Both the position numbers and the translations under genes were made by a program. From Polaribacter sp. Hel_I_88 (GTDB taxonomy: Bacteria > Bacteroidota > Bacteroidia > Flavobacteriales > Flavobacteriaceae), in the NCBI RefSeq assembly GCF_000687935.1, contig NZ_JHZZ01000001.1:1798001-1862000 (forward strand): DNA of 64,000 nt, in the 5' to 3' direction. Numbering within the stretch: position 1 is the first letter of the stretch; each line of letters begins with the position of its first letter. This document shows positions 19,605 to 29,507 of this stretch, one piece after another. Below the pieces are notes generated by a model that saw only the letters and a program-made list of their open reading frames with translations, had not been told where the DNA came from and ran no database searches.

Positions 19605-19961
19605 TTGGGAATCATAAAAGTAAACAACATCAAACTCTACGCTTTTCACGGTTGTTTAGATGAAGAAGCAAAAATAGGTTCAGAATACAGAGTGGATGTA
19701 GAAGTAAAAGCAGATTTAAAAAAATCAGCAAAAACAGATGAACTTTCTGATACTGTAGATTATGTACATTTAAATCATATTGTAAAAGAAGAAATGGCAA
19801 TCCGTTCTAAATTACTAGAAGAAGTTGCGCAACGTATTTTAAATCGATTTTTTAAAGAATTAAAAATGATTCAAAAAGCAACGGTTTCTGTATCAAAAAT
19901 AAACCCTCCAATAGGTGGAAATGTAGAAGAAGTTGTTATTATTTTATCAAAAAAACGATAA
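19605..19961 (+). CDS. folB: Dihydroneopterin aldolase
   Basis: A 118-residue cytoplasmic enzyme that cleaves 7,8-dihydroneopterin to 6-hydroxymethyl-dihydropterin and glycolaldehyde in folate synthesis. It shows the family's AFHGCLDEEAKIGSEYRVDV start, SDTVDYVHLN segment and the C-terminal VSKINPPIGGNVEEV block. Length is normal for FolB. The start is a TTG at 19605, since no ATG precedes the conserved N-terminus. It is probably co-transcribed with the DUF2452 gene, 55 bases upstream. Confidence 0.9.
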   Translation: MGIIKVNNIKLYAFHGCLDEEAKIGSEYRVDVEVKADLKKSAKTDELSDTVDYVHLNHIVKEEMAIRSKLLEEVAQRILNRFFKELKMIQKATVSVSKINPPIGGNVEEVVIILSKKR

Positions 19962-19974
19962 GTATAAAAAATGC

Positions 19975-20004
19975 TTGTAGTAATTGTAAATTTATGTAAA
20001 TTTG
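19975..20004 (+). promoter_or_regulatory. Promoter of tRNA-Cys
   Basis: TTG at 19975-19977, 19 bases, then TAAATTTG at 19997-20004. This is an exact match to the Bacteroidota -33/-7 consensus. It predicts a start near 20011 and a leader of about 75 bases with two hairpins (20021-20038 and 20054-20074) before the tRNA. Confidence 0.75.
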
Positions 20005-20086
20005 CAATCCTTAATTTAGATTCCTGTTTTTACAGGAAAGACATTTTAAGGTTTCGAAGTAAAAAAAACTTCGAGATAATTTTTTT

Positions 20087-20160
20087 GGTGTCTTGGCCGA
20101 GTGGCTAGGCAATGGTTTGCAAAACCATGTACAGCGGTTCGAATCCGCTAGACACCTCCA
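20087..20160 (+). tRNA. tRNA-Cys (GCA)
   Basis: Complete cloverleaf: acceptor stem GGTGTCT / AGACACC, anticodon arm GGTTT-GCA-AAACC, T arm AGCGG-TTCGAAT-CCGCT, discriminator base T (U73, an identity element of tRNA-Cys) and an encoded CCA at 20158-20160. The anticodon GCA reads UGU and UGC. It has its own promoter and terminator, so it is a single-gene unit. Confidence 0.97.
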
Positions 20161-20194
20161 AAAAAACCTTGATAATTTTATCAAGGTTTTTTTA
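20161..20194 (+). terminator. Intrinsic terminator of tRNA-Cys
   Basis: Inverted repeat AACCTTGATAA / TTATCAAGGTT with a tiny loop, followed by a run of T residues, directly after the encoded CCA. Confidence 0.9.
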
Positions 20195-20358
20195 TGCAAT
20201 ATTTTTTAGAAAATAAACAAAATCAAATTTTTATCAAACAAGTTAAAAAATAAACCTTTTGAACAAATAAATACTATAACAATCCAATAACTTGCAGTCG
20301 TTAAGAGGTAGTAAAATATCAGAATAAAAATACTAATCACTAATTAAAAAATATATTG

Positions 20359-20835
20359 ATGAAAACAAATATTGGAATATCAGAAAAAAACAGAAAAGAA
20401 GTATCAGACATATTAGGAAAATTATTAGCAGATGAATTTGTGTTATACACAAAAACATTAAGAGCTCACTGGAATTTAGAAGGACATGATTTCCACACAA
20501 AACATGTGTTTTTTGAGGAACATTATGATGCAATCAAAATTTTTACGGATAGTGTTGCAGAAAGAATTAGAAAAATTGGTCATTATTCGCCAGGAACTCT
20601 AAAAGAATTTTTAGATTTAACTAATTTATCTGAAAAATACGATGGAGATAATACAAGTCACGATTACACAGTAGCTTTGTTAAAAGATCATGATACAATT
20701 ATTCAATATATTAGAGAAAACTTATCGAAAGTTGGTGAAGATTGTAAAGATGTCGGTTCAGAAGATTTCTTAACAGGATTAATGCAAGAGCATGAAGAAA
20801 TGGCTTGGATGTTAAGAGCAACTGTTGCTAAATAA
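20359..20835 (+). CDS. dps: Dps-family ferritin-like DNA-protection protein
   Basis: A 158-residue cytoplasmic four-helix protein of the Dps family, which stores iron, consumes peroxide and coats DNA as dodecamers. LRAHWNLEGHDFHTKHVFFEEHYD holds the expected ferroxidase histidine and acidic residues, followed by AERIRKIG. The C-terminus LMQEHEEMAWMLRA is the usual last helix. The ATG at 20359 is preferred over an in-frame TTG one codon earlier. It is monocistronic, with a clear terminator at 20859-20892. No consensus promoter was found in the 160 bases upstream. Confidence 0.92.
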   Translation: MKTNIGISEKNRKEVSDILGKLLADEFVLYTKTLRAHWNLEGHDFHTKHVFFEEHYDAIKIFTDSVAERIRKIGHYSPGTLKEFLDLTNLSEKYDGDNTSHDYTVALLKDHDTIIQYIRENLSKVGEDCKDVGSEDFLTGLMQEHEEMAWMLRATVAK

Positions 20836-20858
20836 TCAGTATAAAAATATATTTAAAA

Positions 20859-20892
20859 AGCTAAACTCTATTTTGAGTTTAGCTTTTTTTTT
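20859..20892 (+). terminator. Intrinsic terminator of dps
   Basis: A 10-bp stem AGCTAAACTC / GAGTTTAGCT with a 6-base loop, followed by eight T residues. Confidence 0.92.
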
Positions 20893-21015
20893 GCTAAAAT
20901 TATTTTTTAACGATTGACTTATCAAATTCTAATTAAAAAGTTACGAATTCTAATTCTTCTGATTTTTCCATACTTAATTCACTATTTTTGAGTTGTGCTT
21001 ATAAACTTCACAACT

Positions 21016-24000
21016 ATGAAAACCAAAAATCTACTTTTTACACTTGCTATTATTTTATTGATTTTTTCCTGTAAAGATCAAGAAATTAAAACAGATAACA
21101 TTTATAAGTTCAAAGAATATATCAGTTATACAACTTCTGGAGTTGTTTCAAAAACGGCAAACATCAATATAAATTTAAGCAAAGAAGTTATTGATTGGGA
21201 AGCAAATCAAGAAATTTCTAACGATATTTTATCTATAGAACCTTTTGTGGAAGGAAGTTTAAAAACCTTAAATAATCATGCTTTAACTTTTGTTCCAGAT
21301 GAAGATTTAGCAACAGATACAGAATATACAGTTACTGTAAAGCTGAATGAAATTTATAAAAATATTGATGAGTCCTTTAAAAATTATACTTTTCAATTTA
21401 AAACGATTACACCTAATTTTAATGTCCAAACAAAAACGCTACAATCCTATTCTAAAGAATATCAATATTTAGAAGGTGTTTTAAAATCTGCGGATATCAT
21501 TACTTTAGAGAATGCAAAACAGTTAGTTGAAGCATCACAAAATAACAATCAAAAAAATGTAGTTTGGAACGAATCTTTTGCAAAAGGAAAGGTTTTTGAG
21601 TTTAAAATTGATAGCATTCAACGTTTTGTGGAGGACTCAAAATTAACTATTTCTTGGGATGGAAATGTAATACAAGCTGACAACGAAGGAGAAAATGAAG
21701 TTTTAATTCCGGGTAAAAATAATTTTAAAATTGTTGATATAAGTGTCAATAATTTAGGCGAACAATATATTTCTATCAATTTTTCTGATGCGTTAAAAAA
21801 GCAACAAAACTTTGATGGTTTAGTAGTGATAAAAGATTTTAATAATCCACGTTTTATTGTGAATGGAAATGAATTAAAAGTATTTTCTGAAGCAAAATTT
21901 GAAGGAAATATGTTGGTTTCCGTTTTTGAAGGAATCCAAAATTCAGAGGGTTATAAATTAAAAAATGCCTTTTCTGAAACCATTACTTTCGAGCAGAAAA
22001 AACCCCAAATTAGAGCCATTTCAAACGGAACAATTTTACCGAATTCAAATGATTTGAAATTTAATTTTGAAGCGATTAATGTTAGGGAAGTTGAGGTTAG
22101 AATCATTAAAATATTTGAAGATAATGTATTGCAATTTTTGCAGGAAAATAATATCAATAGTAATGATGAGTATCAAATAAAAAAAGTTGGAAGAAGCGTT
22201 GCTAAAAAAACCATCACTTTAATTGATAATGAAAAAAATAACATGCAAAAGTGGAGAGCCTTCAGCGTAGATATTGCTGAGATGGTGAAAACGGAACCTG
22301 GAGCTATTTATAGAATTGAGTTGAGTTTTAACAAAAATCAGGTTTTTTACGAGTGTTCAGAAAGTGCTTCATCAACCGAAAAGAGCGATGATTATGAGGA
22401 TGAATTTTATGAATCAGCATACAATATAAGCGATCTTGAGGAAGATGAAAGAGAAGAATTATATTGGGATAATGAGTTGTATAGTTACAGAAATTACAGT
22501 TATAATTGGCGAGAAAGAGAAAATCCTTGTAATGATGCTTATTATAATGAAGACAAAATAGTTGCACAAAATCTGTTAGCTTCCAATTTAGGAATTATCG
22601 CAAAAAAAGGAGAAAATAATTCGTATTTCTTTGCAATTACAAATATTTTAAACACAACCTCAATTATTGATGCTACAGTAAAATTGTATAATTTTCAGCA
22701 ACAAGAAATTGCAAAAGGGACCACAAATTCAGAGGGTTTTGTAACAATCGAATCTACTAAGAATGCTGCATTTGCAATAGCATCTAAAGGAAAAAATAAA
22801 GGCTATATAAAACTGTTTGATGGCAATTCTTTGTCACTGAGTAAGTTTGATGTTTCTGGAAGTAAAACTCAAAAAGGCTTAAAAGGGTACATTTATGGAG
22901 AACGTGGCGTTTGGAGACCTGGAGATTCATTGCATTTAACTTTTTTGTTGAATGATGCTGATAATAAACTGCCAAAAAATCATCCTGTAAAAATGGAAAT
23001 TACAGATCCAAGTGGAAAGTTGATGTACAAAAATGTAACAGCTGAAAACTTGAATAATTTCTACAAATTTGAAGTAAAAACCTCACAAGAAGCAAAAACA
23101 GGAAATTACTCAGCCAAAGTTTCTGTTGGTGGTGCAAAATTTTATAAGACTTTAAAAATAGAAATGGTGAAACCAAATCGATTAAAAATTAAGATTGATT
23201 TTGGTGATGAAATTCTAACTAGCAAAAAACCAATTGAAGGAGTTTTAGATGTAAAATGGCTTTTTGGAACACCTGCAAAAAACTTAAAAGCGGAAGTGAA
23301 AGCCAAAATTTCTACGATAAATTATAGTTTTGAAGATTATAAAGAGTATGTTTTTTCAGATCCATCAAGAACTTTTTCATCCGAAGAAATAAACATTTTT
23401 GAAGGGAAATTAGATGATAATGGCTTGGCAAAAATCAACAGTAAATTAACGGTTGGCGAAAATGCGCCAGGAATGTTAAATGTTCAGTTTTTAGTGAGAG
23501 CTTTCGAAAATGGTGGAGATTTTTCTATGGATGCTTTCACTAAAAAATATGCACCTTTTTCTTCTTTTGTAGGTTTAAAATCTCCTGAAGGCAATAGATA
23601 TGGTTCTTTTTTTACAGATGAAAACCAGAATTTTGCTGTGATTTCTGTAGATGAAAAAGGAAAACCAACTCCAAATAGAGCCTTAGAAATAGAAGTTTAT
23701 CAAATAAATTGGCGTTGGTGGTGGAGCTCCTCTGATGATAATTTATCTAAATATTCGTCAAGTAGTTATCATAAATCGTATCAAACTATTAAAGTAAATA
23801 CGAATGCTAAAGGAAAAGGAACTTTTAAATTGAACATTCCAGAAAGAGATAATGGACGTTTTTTAATTAGAGTTATCGATAAAAAAAGTGGGCATTCCAC
23901 AGGAAGAACAGCTTATTTTTATAGAAACTGGTGGCGAAATTCAAGTTCTAATGATAAAGATGCTGCAAAAATGTTGGTTTTTTCTGCGGATAAAGAAACG

Positions 24001-26568
24001 TATGATGTTGGTGAAACAGCAAAAATTACGTTTCCATCAGGAAGTGAAGGAAGAGCACTTATCAGTATAGAAAATGGCACAAAAGTTTTGGACATCAAAT
24101 GGATTAAAACCACAAAAGGAACCACAACTGCAGAACTTGTGATCACTAAAGAAATGACACCAAATGTGTTTGTAAATATTTCTTTATTTCAACCACACAA
24201 AGCTACAGAAAACGATTTACCAATCAGATTATTTGGTATAATTCCGATTTTGGTAGAGGATGCATCCACAAAATTAGAACCTCAAATTAAAATGCCAGAA
24301 GAACTGAAACCTGAAAAAGAATTTACGGTAACAGTTTCAGAAAAAAACAACAAATCAATGACCTATACTTTGGCAATTGTGGAAGAAGGTTTGTTAGATT
24401 TAACTCGATTTAAAACACCAAATGCCTATGATAATTTTTATGCAAGAGAAGCTTTAGGTGTAAAAACGTGGGATATTTTTGATGATGTAATTGGAGCATA
24501 TTCAGGAAGTGTAGATCAAGTTTTTGCTATTGGTGGAGATGGAAATTTAGCCAAAGGAAAAAACCAAAAAGCTAACAGATTTAAACCTGTTGTTAAATTT
24601 TTAGGACCTTTTCAATTGGAAAAAGGAGCAGAAAAATCTCATAAGATTACATTGCCAAATTATATTGGTTCTGTCAGAACAATGGTGGTTGCAGGTGATG
24701 TAAATATGGAAGCTTTTGGAAATGCAGAAAAAGCAGTTGCTGTTAAAAAGCCTTTGATGGTTTTAGCAACGTTGCCAAGAAAATTATCGCCAAAAGAAAA
24801 AGTTACGTTGCCAATTACCATTTTTGCGATGGATGAAAAAGTGAAAAACGTACAAATTGAGGTAAAAACATCAAACGGAATTGCAGTTTTAGGAAATAAA
24901 ACACAAAACATCAATTTTGAAAAGCCAGATGAAAAAATGGTGTATTTTCAGTTGGATGTTTTAAAAGCAAATGGCATCAATACTGTTGAAATTATTGCGA
25001 CTGGAAATGGCGAAAAATCAACGTATAAAGTGGAGTTAGATGTTGTGAATCCAAACCCAATAACATCCAAAGTTATTGACGCAACTATTGAAGGAAATCA
25101 AGTGCAAGATATTGATTTTGAAACTTTTGGTATTGAAGGTACAAATACGGCTATTTTGGAATTATCCACAATTCCGCCAATCAATTTTTCTGGCAGATTA
25201 GCATACTTAATTCAATATCCACATGGTTGTGTAGAGCAAACTACATCCAGTGTTTTTCCACAATTATTTTTAACAGATTTGTTCGATTTAAATTCGGATA
25301 AAAGTTTAGAAATTCAAAGAAATATAGAAAACGGAATTACACGTTTAGGGAATTTTCAAAAAGCAAACGGAGGTTTGAGTTATTGGATGGGAGAAAGTTA
25401 TATAAGTGATTGGGGAACAACCTATGCAGGTCATTTTATGTTAGAGGCAGAGAAAAAAGGCTTTGTGTTGCCACTTACGTTTAAGAGTAATTTTATTAAA
25501 TTTCAAAAAGAAGCTGTTAGAAATTGGAGACCACAATACAATCAAAATTCAAGAGATTTAAATCAAGCTTATGCTTTATATACGTTGGCTTTGGCTGGTA
25601 GTCCAGATTTATCTGCCATGAATAGATTACGAGAATTTAAGCAAATTTCTAACGAGGCAAAATGGAGATTAGCTGCAACTTATGCTTTGGTTGGACAAAA
25701 AGAAGCTGCTGATGAAATTGTGCAAAAAGCCGATTTAAATTTCGCTGGTTATAATTATTACAACTACGGTTCTGTAACCAGAAATAGAGCGATGGCTTTA
25801 GAAACAATGCTAATTACAAATGATAAAAATGCCAAAGATGTATCAAAAATTATAGCAAAAGAATTGTCTAGTAATACTTGGATGAGCACACAAACTACTG
25901 CTTTTAGTTTGTTAGCCATTGGGAAAATGGTGGTGAAAAATGGAGGAAAAGCAATGAATTTGTCTTTCACAAATAATGGAAAATCCGAAGTTGTAAAAAC
26001 AACAAGTTCTATGGTTCAGAGAACTTTAGATATTAAAAAAGGAAGCAATAAAATCACTTTTAAAAATAATGAGGATAATATTGTTTTTGTAAGAATTGTA
26101 AATTCTGGGAAATTGCCTTTGGGTGATGAAATTGCAGAAAGTAGGGGTTTAAATGTTTCATTAAATTACAAAGATTTGAGTGGCAATAAAATCGATATAA
26201 AAAGTTTAAAACAAGGTCAGGATTTTGTGGCAGAAATTACAGTGAGCAATCCTAAAAATGTAGAAGTTAAAGATATTGCTTTAACGCAAATTTTCCCTTC
26301 AGGTTGGGAAATTGTAAACACACGTTTTACTGATTTTGGAACCACAGCAAAAAGCGAAGCACGTTACACAGATATTAGAGATGATCGTGTTAATTTTTAT
26401 TTCGATCTAGATAGAAAACGAAATACATCAGAAACAAAAACCTTTACAGTTTTATTAAATGCAGCGTATTTAGGAAAATACTATTTGCCAGGAATTCAAG
26501 TTGAAGCGATGTATGACAATGATTATTTAGTAAGAACAAAAGGTGATTGGATTGAGGTTGTGAAGTAA
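21016..26568 (+). CDS. Bacterial alpha-2-macroglobulin lipoprotein
   Basis: About 1850 residues from the ATG at 21016 (an in-frame GTG seven codons earlier is less likely). A lipobox (LIFSC, Cys19) predicts a lipid-anchored periplasmic protein. It contains MG-type beta domains, the GYIYGERGVWRPGD motif typical of the family, and a thioester motif GCVEQTTS with Cys1405 and Gln1408, which can trap attacking proteases covalently. The C-terminal alpha-alpha toroid and receptor-like domains follow. It is directly upstream of pbpC, the classical pairing for these proteins, thought to guard the periplasm when the wall or outer membrane is breached. Confidence 0.93.
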   Translation: MKTKNLLFTLAIILLIFSCKDQEIKTDNIYKFKEYISYTTSGVVSKTANININLSKEVIDWEANQEISNDILSIEPFVEGSLKTLNNHALTFVPDEDLATDTEYTVTVKLNEIYKNIDESFKNYTFQFKTITPNFNVQTKTLQSYSKEYQYLEGVLKSADIITLENAKQLVEASQNNNQKNVVWNESFAKGKVFEFKIDSIQRFVEDSKLTISWDGNVIQADNEGENEVLIPGKNNFKIVDISVNNLGEQYISINFSDALKKQQNFDGLVVIKDFNNPRFIVNGNELKVFSEAKFEGNMLVSVFEGIQNSEGYKLKNAFSETITFEQKKPQIRAISNGTILPNSNDLKFNFEAINVREVEVRIIKIFEDNVLQFLQENNINSNDEYQIKKVGRSVAKKTITLIDNEKNNMQKWRAFSVDIAEMVKTEPGAIYRIELSFNKNQVFYECSESASSTEKSDDYEDEFYESAYNISDLEEDEREELYWDNELYSYRNYSYNWRERENPCNDAYYNEDKIVAQNLLASNLGIIAKKGENNSYFFAITNILNTTSIIDATVKLYNFQQQEIAKGTTNSEGFVTIESTKNAAFAIASKGKNKGYIKLFDGNSLSLSKFDVSGSKTQKGLKGYIYGERGVWRPGDSLHLTFLLNDADNKLPKNHPVKMEITDPSGKLMYKNVTAENLNNFYKFEVKTSQEAKTGNYSAKVSVGGAKFYKTLKIEMVKPNRLKIKIDFGDEILTSKKPIEGVLDVKWLFGTPAKNLKAEVKAKISTINYSFEDYKEYVFSDPSRTFSSEEINIFEGKLDDNGLAKINSKLTVGENAPGMLNVQFLVRAFENGGDFSMDAFTKKYAPFSSFVGLKSPEGNRYGSFFTDENQNFAVISVDEKGKPTPNRALEIEVYQINWRWWWSSSDDNLSKYSSSSYHKSYQTIKVNTNAKGKGTFKLNIPERDNGRFLIRVIDKKSGHSTGRTAYFYRNWWRNSSSNDKDAAKMLVFSADKETYDVGETAKITFPSGSEGRALISIENGTKVLDIKWIKTTKGTTTAELVITKEMTPNVFVNISLFQPHKATENDLPIRLFGIIPILVEDASTKLEPQIKMPEELKPEKEFTVTVSEKNNKSMTYTLAIVEEGLLDLTRFKTPNAYDNFYAREALGVKTWDIFDDVIGAYSGSVDQVFAIGGDGNLAKGKNQKANRFKPVVKFLGPFQLEKGAEKSHKITLPNYIGSVRTMVVAGDVNMEAFGNAEKAVAVKKPLMVLATLPRKLSPKEKVTLPITIFAMDEKVKNVQIEVKTSNGIAVLGNKTQNINFEKPDEKMVYFQLDVLKANGINTVEIIATGNGEKSTYKVELDVVNPNPITSKVIDATIEGNQVQDIDFETFGIEGTNTAILELSTIPPINFSGRLAYLIQYPHGCVEQTTSSVFPQLFLTDLFDLNSDKSLEIQRNIENGITRLGNFQKANGGLSYWMGESYISDWGTTYAGHFMLEAEKKGFVLPLTFKSNFIKFQKEAVRNWRPQYNQNSRDLNQAYALYTLALAGSPDLSAMNRLREFKQISNEAKWRLAATYALVGQKEAADEIVQKADLNFAGYNYYNYGSVTRNRAMALETMLITNDKNAKDVSKIIAKELSSNTWMSTQTTAFSLLAIGKMVVKNGGKAMNLSFTNNGKSEVVKTTSSMVQRTLDIKKGSNKITFKNNEDNIVFVRIVNSGKLPLGDEIAESRGLNVSLNYKDLSGNKIDIKSLKQGQDFVAEITVSNPKNVEVKDIALTQIFPSGWEIVNTRFTDFGTTAKSEARYTDIRDDRVNFYFDLDRKRNTSETKTFTVLLNAAYLGKYYLPGIQVEAMYDNDYLVRTKGDWIEVVK

Positions 26569-26580
26569 AAATCTACAACA

Positions 26581-26615
26581 ACCTGCAAGGTTTCTTTTGA
26601 ACCTTGTAGGTTTTT
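26581..26615 (+). terminator. Hairpin terminator, CCTGCAAGGTT repeat family
   Basis: Stem ACCTGCAAGGTT / AACCTTGTAGGT (one G-U pair) with a T run, 12 bases after the macroglobulin stop. It is the same palindrome family as 19557-19583, here with terminator features. Confidence 0.7.
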
Positions 26616-26646
26616 AATAATTCTAAATTTAAAATTAAAAACACGA

Positions 26647-26740
26647 ATTGTCATTGCGAAATGAGCCTTTTTAGGCGATTGAGAAATCTCATAACGAATA
26701 AGAATCGTGTGAGATTTCTCCTATCGTCGAAATGTCAATT
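26647..26740. repeat. Dispersed palindromic repeat (GTCATT / GAGAAATCTCA type)
   Basis: An inner perfect stem GAGAAATCTCA (26681-26691) / TGAGATTTCTC (26710-26720) and imperfect outer arms beginning AATTGTCATT and ending AATGTCAATT. Related half-elements are found at 61769-61822 and inside tilS (46245-46279). Sequences of this type are common between genes of Flavobacteriia, to my knowledge. Confidence 0.7.
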
Positions 26741-26773
26741 GAACTCTAAATTAGTGAATAAATAGCATCAAAA

Positions 26774-29122
26774 TTGAATATTAAAAACTACATATTAAAA
26801 CACAAAAAGAAAACAATATTTCTTGTTATGCTGTTGATTTTTTATGCGTTTTGTTTGCCAAAAGAATTATTTACAAAACCAACATCCACAGTAATTACAA
26901 GTAAAAATGATGAATTATTAGGTGCTTTAATTGCAAAAGATGGTCAGTGGAGATTTCCTCATAATGATAGTGTTCCAGAGAAATTTAAAACCTGTTTAAT
27001 TCAATTTGAGGATGAATATTTTTACAAGCATCCAGGTTTTAATCCTATTTCAATTTTTAATGCGTTGAGACAAAATTTAAAAGCAGGAAGTATAAAAAGA
27101 GGAGGAAGTACAATTACACAACAAGTTATCAGATTAAGCAGAGACAATAGAGATAGAACCTATTTCGAAAAAATAAAAGAACTCATTTTAGCAACGAGAT
27201 TAGAATTTAGAGCATCCAAAGAAAAAATACTTACCTATTGGAGTTCAAACGCGCCTTTTGGTGGAAATGTAGTAGGTTTAGATGCTGCTTCTTGGCGATA
27301 TTTTAATCGAAGTTCATCAGAATTATCCTGGTCTGAAGCTGCAACTTTAGCAGTGTTGCCAAATGCACCAAATTTGATTTATCCAGGGAAAAATCAACAT
27401 AAATTATTGGTAAAAAGAAACCGATTATTGAAAAAATTACTAACAAAAAACGTAATTGATTCGTTAACGTATGAATTATCAATATTAGAAGAATTGCCAC
27501 AAAAAGCATATAAAATTCCACAAATTACAACCCATTTATTGCAGAAAGTAAATCAGCAGAAAAAAGGACAATTTGTAAAAACTACCATTGATAAAAAACT
27601 ACAAACTCAAACCAATGAAATTGTAAAAAATCATTATAACCAATTAAGCAAAAACGGAATTCACAACATTGCTGTATTGGTTTTAGATGTGAAAACAAGA
27701 CAGGTTTTAACCTATGTTGGGAATTCGCCAACAACAAATAAAAATCAGAAATTTGTAGATATTATTACCAAACCAAGAAGTACAGGAAGTATTTTAAAAC
27801 CCTTTTTATATGCTGCAATGTTAGATGCTGGAGACTTGTTGCCAAATACGTTGGTTGCAGATATTCCAACAAATTATGGCAGTTATCAACCAGAAAATTT
27901 CGATAAAAAATATGCTGGAGCAGTTTCTGCAAAGTTGGCTTTATCAAGATCTTTAAATGTGCCAACTGTTAGGATGTTGCAAAGTTTTGGTTTGGAAAAG
28001 TTTCATCATTATTTGCAAAAATTAGCGTTAAAAGATGTCAAGAAAAATCCAAATCATTATGGATTAACCTTGGCTTTAGGAGGAGCAGAAAGTAACTTGT
28101 GGGATTTATGTAAAAGTTACGCATCAATGGCATCCACCATAAATCATTTTTCTGAAAATTCGAGTAGATATTTTACCAATGAATTTGCAGAACCAACTTT
28201 TTATGCTGATAAAAAAGTTGATTTTGGTTCAACATCCAAAGAAAAAATAATTTTTGATGCAGCTTCTATTTACCTAACTTTTGAAAGTTTAAAAGATGTA
28301 AACAGACCTAATGCAGAAGAAAATTGGGAATTTTTTGATTCTTCTAAACAAATTGCTTGGAAAACAGGAACTAGTTTTGGTTTTAGAGATGCTTGGGCAA
28401 TTGGCACCACTAAAGATTTTGTAGTTGGGGTTTGGGTTGGAAACGCAGATGGAGAAGGAAGACCAGGTTTGGTAGGTGTGCAAACTGCTGGCCCAATTTT
28501 GTTTGATGTTTTTGACAAATTACCAAAATCAGATTGGTTTGAGAAACCTTTCGATGAAATGACTAAAGTGGAAATTTGCTCAAAAAGTGGTTTTAGAGCT
28601 ACCCAAATTTGCGAAGAAAAAACGATGGAATTTATTCAAAATTCGGGTTTAAAATCAGCACCTTGTCCTTTTCATATTTTGGTAAATGTGGATAATTCAG
28701 AAAACTATCAAGTAAATACTTCTTGTGAGCGTTTGGAGAACATCAAACAGAAATCTTGGTTTGTTTTGCCACCATTATTAGAGTATTATTATAAAGATAA
28801 AAATCCGTTTTATAAAGCTTTACCAAAATTTAGAGAAGACTGTTTGGGTGAAACTAAAAACACTATGAAATTTTTATATCCCACAGAAAAAAGCAGCATT
28901 TTTTTACCTAAAAATTTTGATGGCAAAAAGAATGAATTAGTTTTAAAAGTAGCACATTCTAATAAAAATGCTATTTTGTATTGGTACTCCAATGCTACAT
29001 TTTTAGGCACTACAAAAGAGATTCATAATTTGGCAATTTCACCCAAAGTTGGCGAGCATAAATTTACTGTGATGGATAATTTAGGGAATGAAATTCATCA
29101 ATCTGTAATTATTAAAGAATAG
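26774..29122 (+). CDS. pbpC: Penicillin-binding protein 1C
   Basis: A 782-residue bifunctional peptidoglycan synthase. It has an N-terminal membrane anchor (about residues 14-28), a GT51 glycosyltransferase domain (about 45-230, with EDEYFYKHPGF and RGGSTITQQ), and a transpeptidase domain with the active-site SILK near residue 339, an SRSLN motif and KTGTS near 530. A C-terminal BiPBP-type domain follows (about 690-782). The start is a TTG at 26774. It is associated with the preceding alpha-2-macroglobulin gene, although a dispersed repeat and a possible terminator lie between them. Confidence 0.95.
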   Translation: MNIKNYILKHKKKTIFLVMLLIFYAFCLPKELFTKPTSTVITSKNDELLGALIAKDGQWRFPHNDSVPEKFKTCLIQFEDEYFYKHPGFNPISIFNALRQNLKAGSIKRGGSTITQQVIRLSRDNRDRTYFEKIKELILATRLEFRASKEKILTYWSSNAPFGGNVVGLDAASWRYFNRSSSELSWSEAATLAVLPNAPNLIYPGKNQHKLLVKRNRLLKKLLTKNVIDSLTYELSILEELPQKAYKIPQITTHLLQKVNQQKKGQFVKTTIDKKLQTQTNEIVKNHYNQLSKNGIHNIAVLVLDVKTRQVLTYVGNSPTTNKNQKFVDIITKPRSTGSILKPFLYAAMLDAGDLLPNTLVADIPTNYGSYQPENFDKKYAGAVSAKLALSRSLNVPTVRMLQSFGLEKFHHYLQKLALKDVKKNPNHYGLTLALGGAESNLWDLCKSYASMASTINHFSENSSRYFTNEFAEPTFYADKKVDFGSTSKEKIIFDAASIYLTFESLKDVNRPNAEENWEFFDSSKQIAWKTGTSFGFRDAWAIGTTKDFVVGVWVGNADGEGRPGLVGVQTAGPILFDVFDKLPKSDWFEKPFDEMTKVEICSKSGFRATQICEEKTMEFIQNSGLKSAPCPFHILVNVDNSENYQVNTSCERLENIKQKSWFVLPPLLEYYYKDKNPFYKALPKFREDCLGETKNTMKFLYPTEKSSIFLPKNFDGKKNELVLKVAHSNKNAILYWYSNATFLGTTKEIHNLAISPKVGEHKFTVMDNLGNEIHQSVIIKE

Positions 29123-29507
29123 ATTTTCGATGGTTTTTTTTAAATGTTGTTTGATTAAATATCGCTCCTATGGAGCTTAATGTTTGAGATGTTTTTTTTA
29201 TTAATATTATGCTCCTATGGAGCTAAAAAAATCCCAAAGGGATAAAGTATTAATAACAAAATGTGATAAATGTAAATCAAGCCCTGAAAGGGCGACATAT
29301 TAAATATTTGTTTAATTAGTAAGGATTTTGGAAGTTAAAGGAATTTTTAATCGAACATTAACAAATTTCTGCGACTTTTTCTTATCAAGAACTATCAAAT
29401 AAAATTTGGTTAAATATGTATATAAAAACCTTAAACCTTTAGATTTTCTTAACGAAAAATCATCATTTTTTTAACATCTTTGTAACATTTAGAAAATTTG
29501 TTTTAAG
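29123..29507. other. Non-coding region with four short hairpins
   Basis: 385 bases without a gene. The first half holds four 13-base palindromes (see the repeat entry). The second half (about 29300-29507) is plain AT-rich DNA leading to the MBL-hydrolase gene. No consensus promoter was recognised. Confidence 0.6.
29164..29293. repeat. Cluster of four 13-base palindromes, REP-like
   Basis: GCTCC-TAT-GGAGC occurs at 29164-29176 and 29211-29223, ATCCC-AAA-GGGAT at 29231-29243 and GCCCT-GAA-AGGGC at 29281-29293. Each is a 5-bp stem with a 3-base loop. They are GC-rich against a very AT-rich background. This resembles REP-type elements of Bacteroidota; no transposase is present nearby. Confidence 0.7.

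Noticed and set aside
20011-20199. 62-codon minus-strand frame
   Set aside because: It reads through the complement of tRNA-Cys and its terminator.
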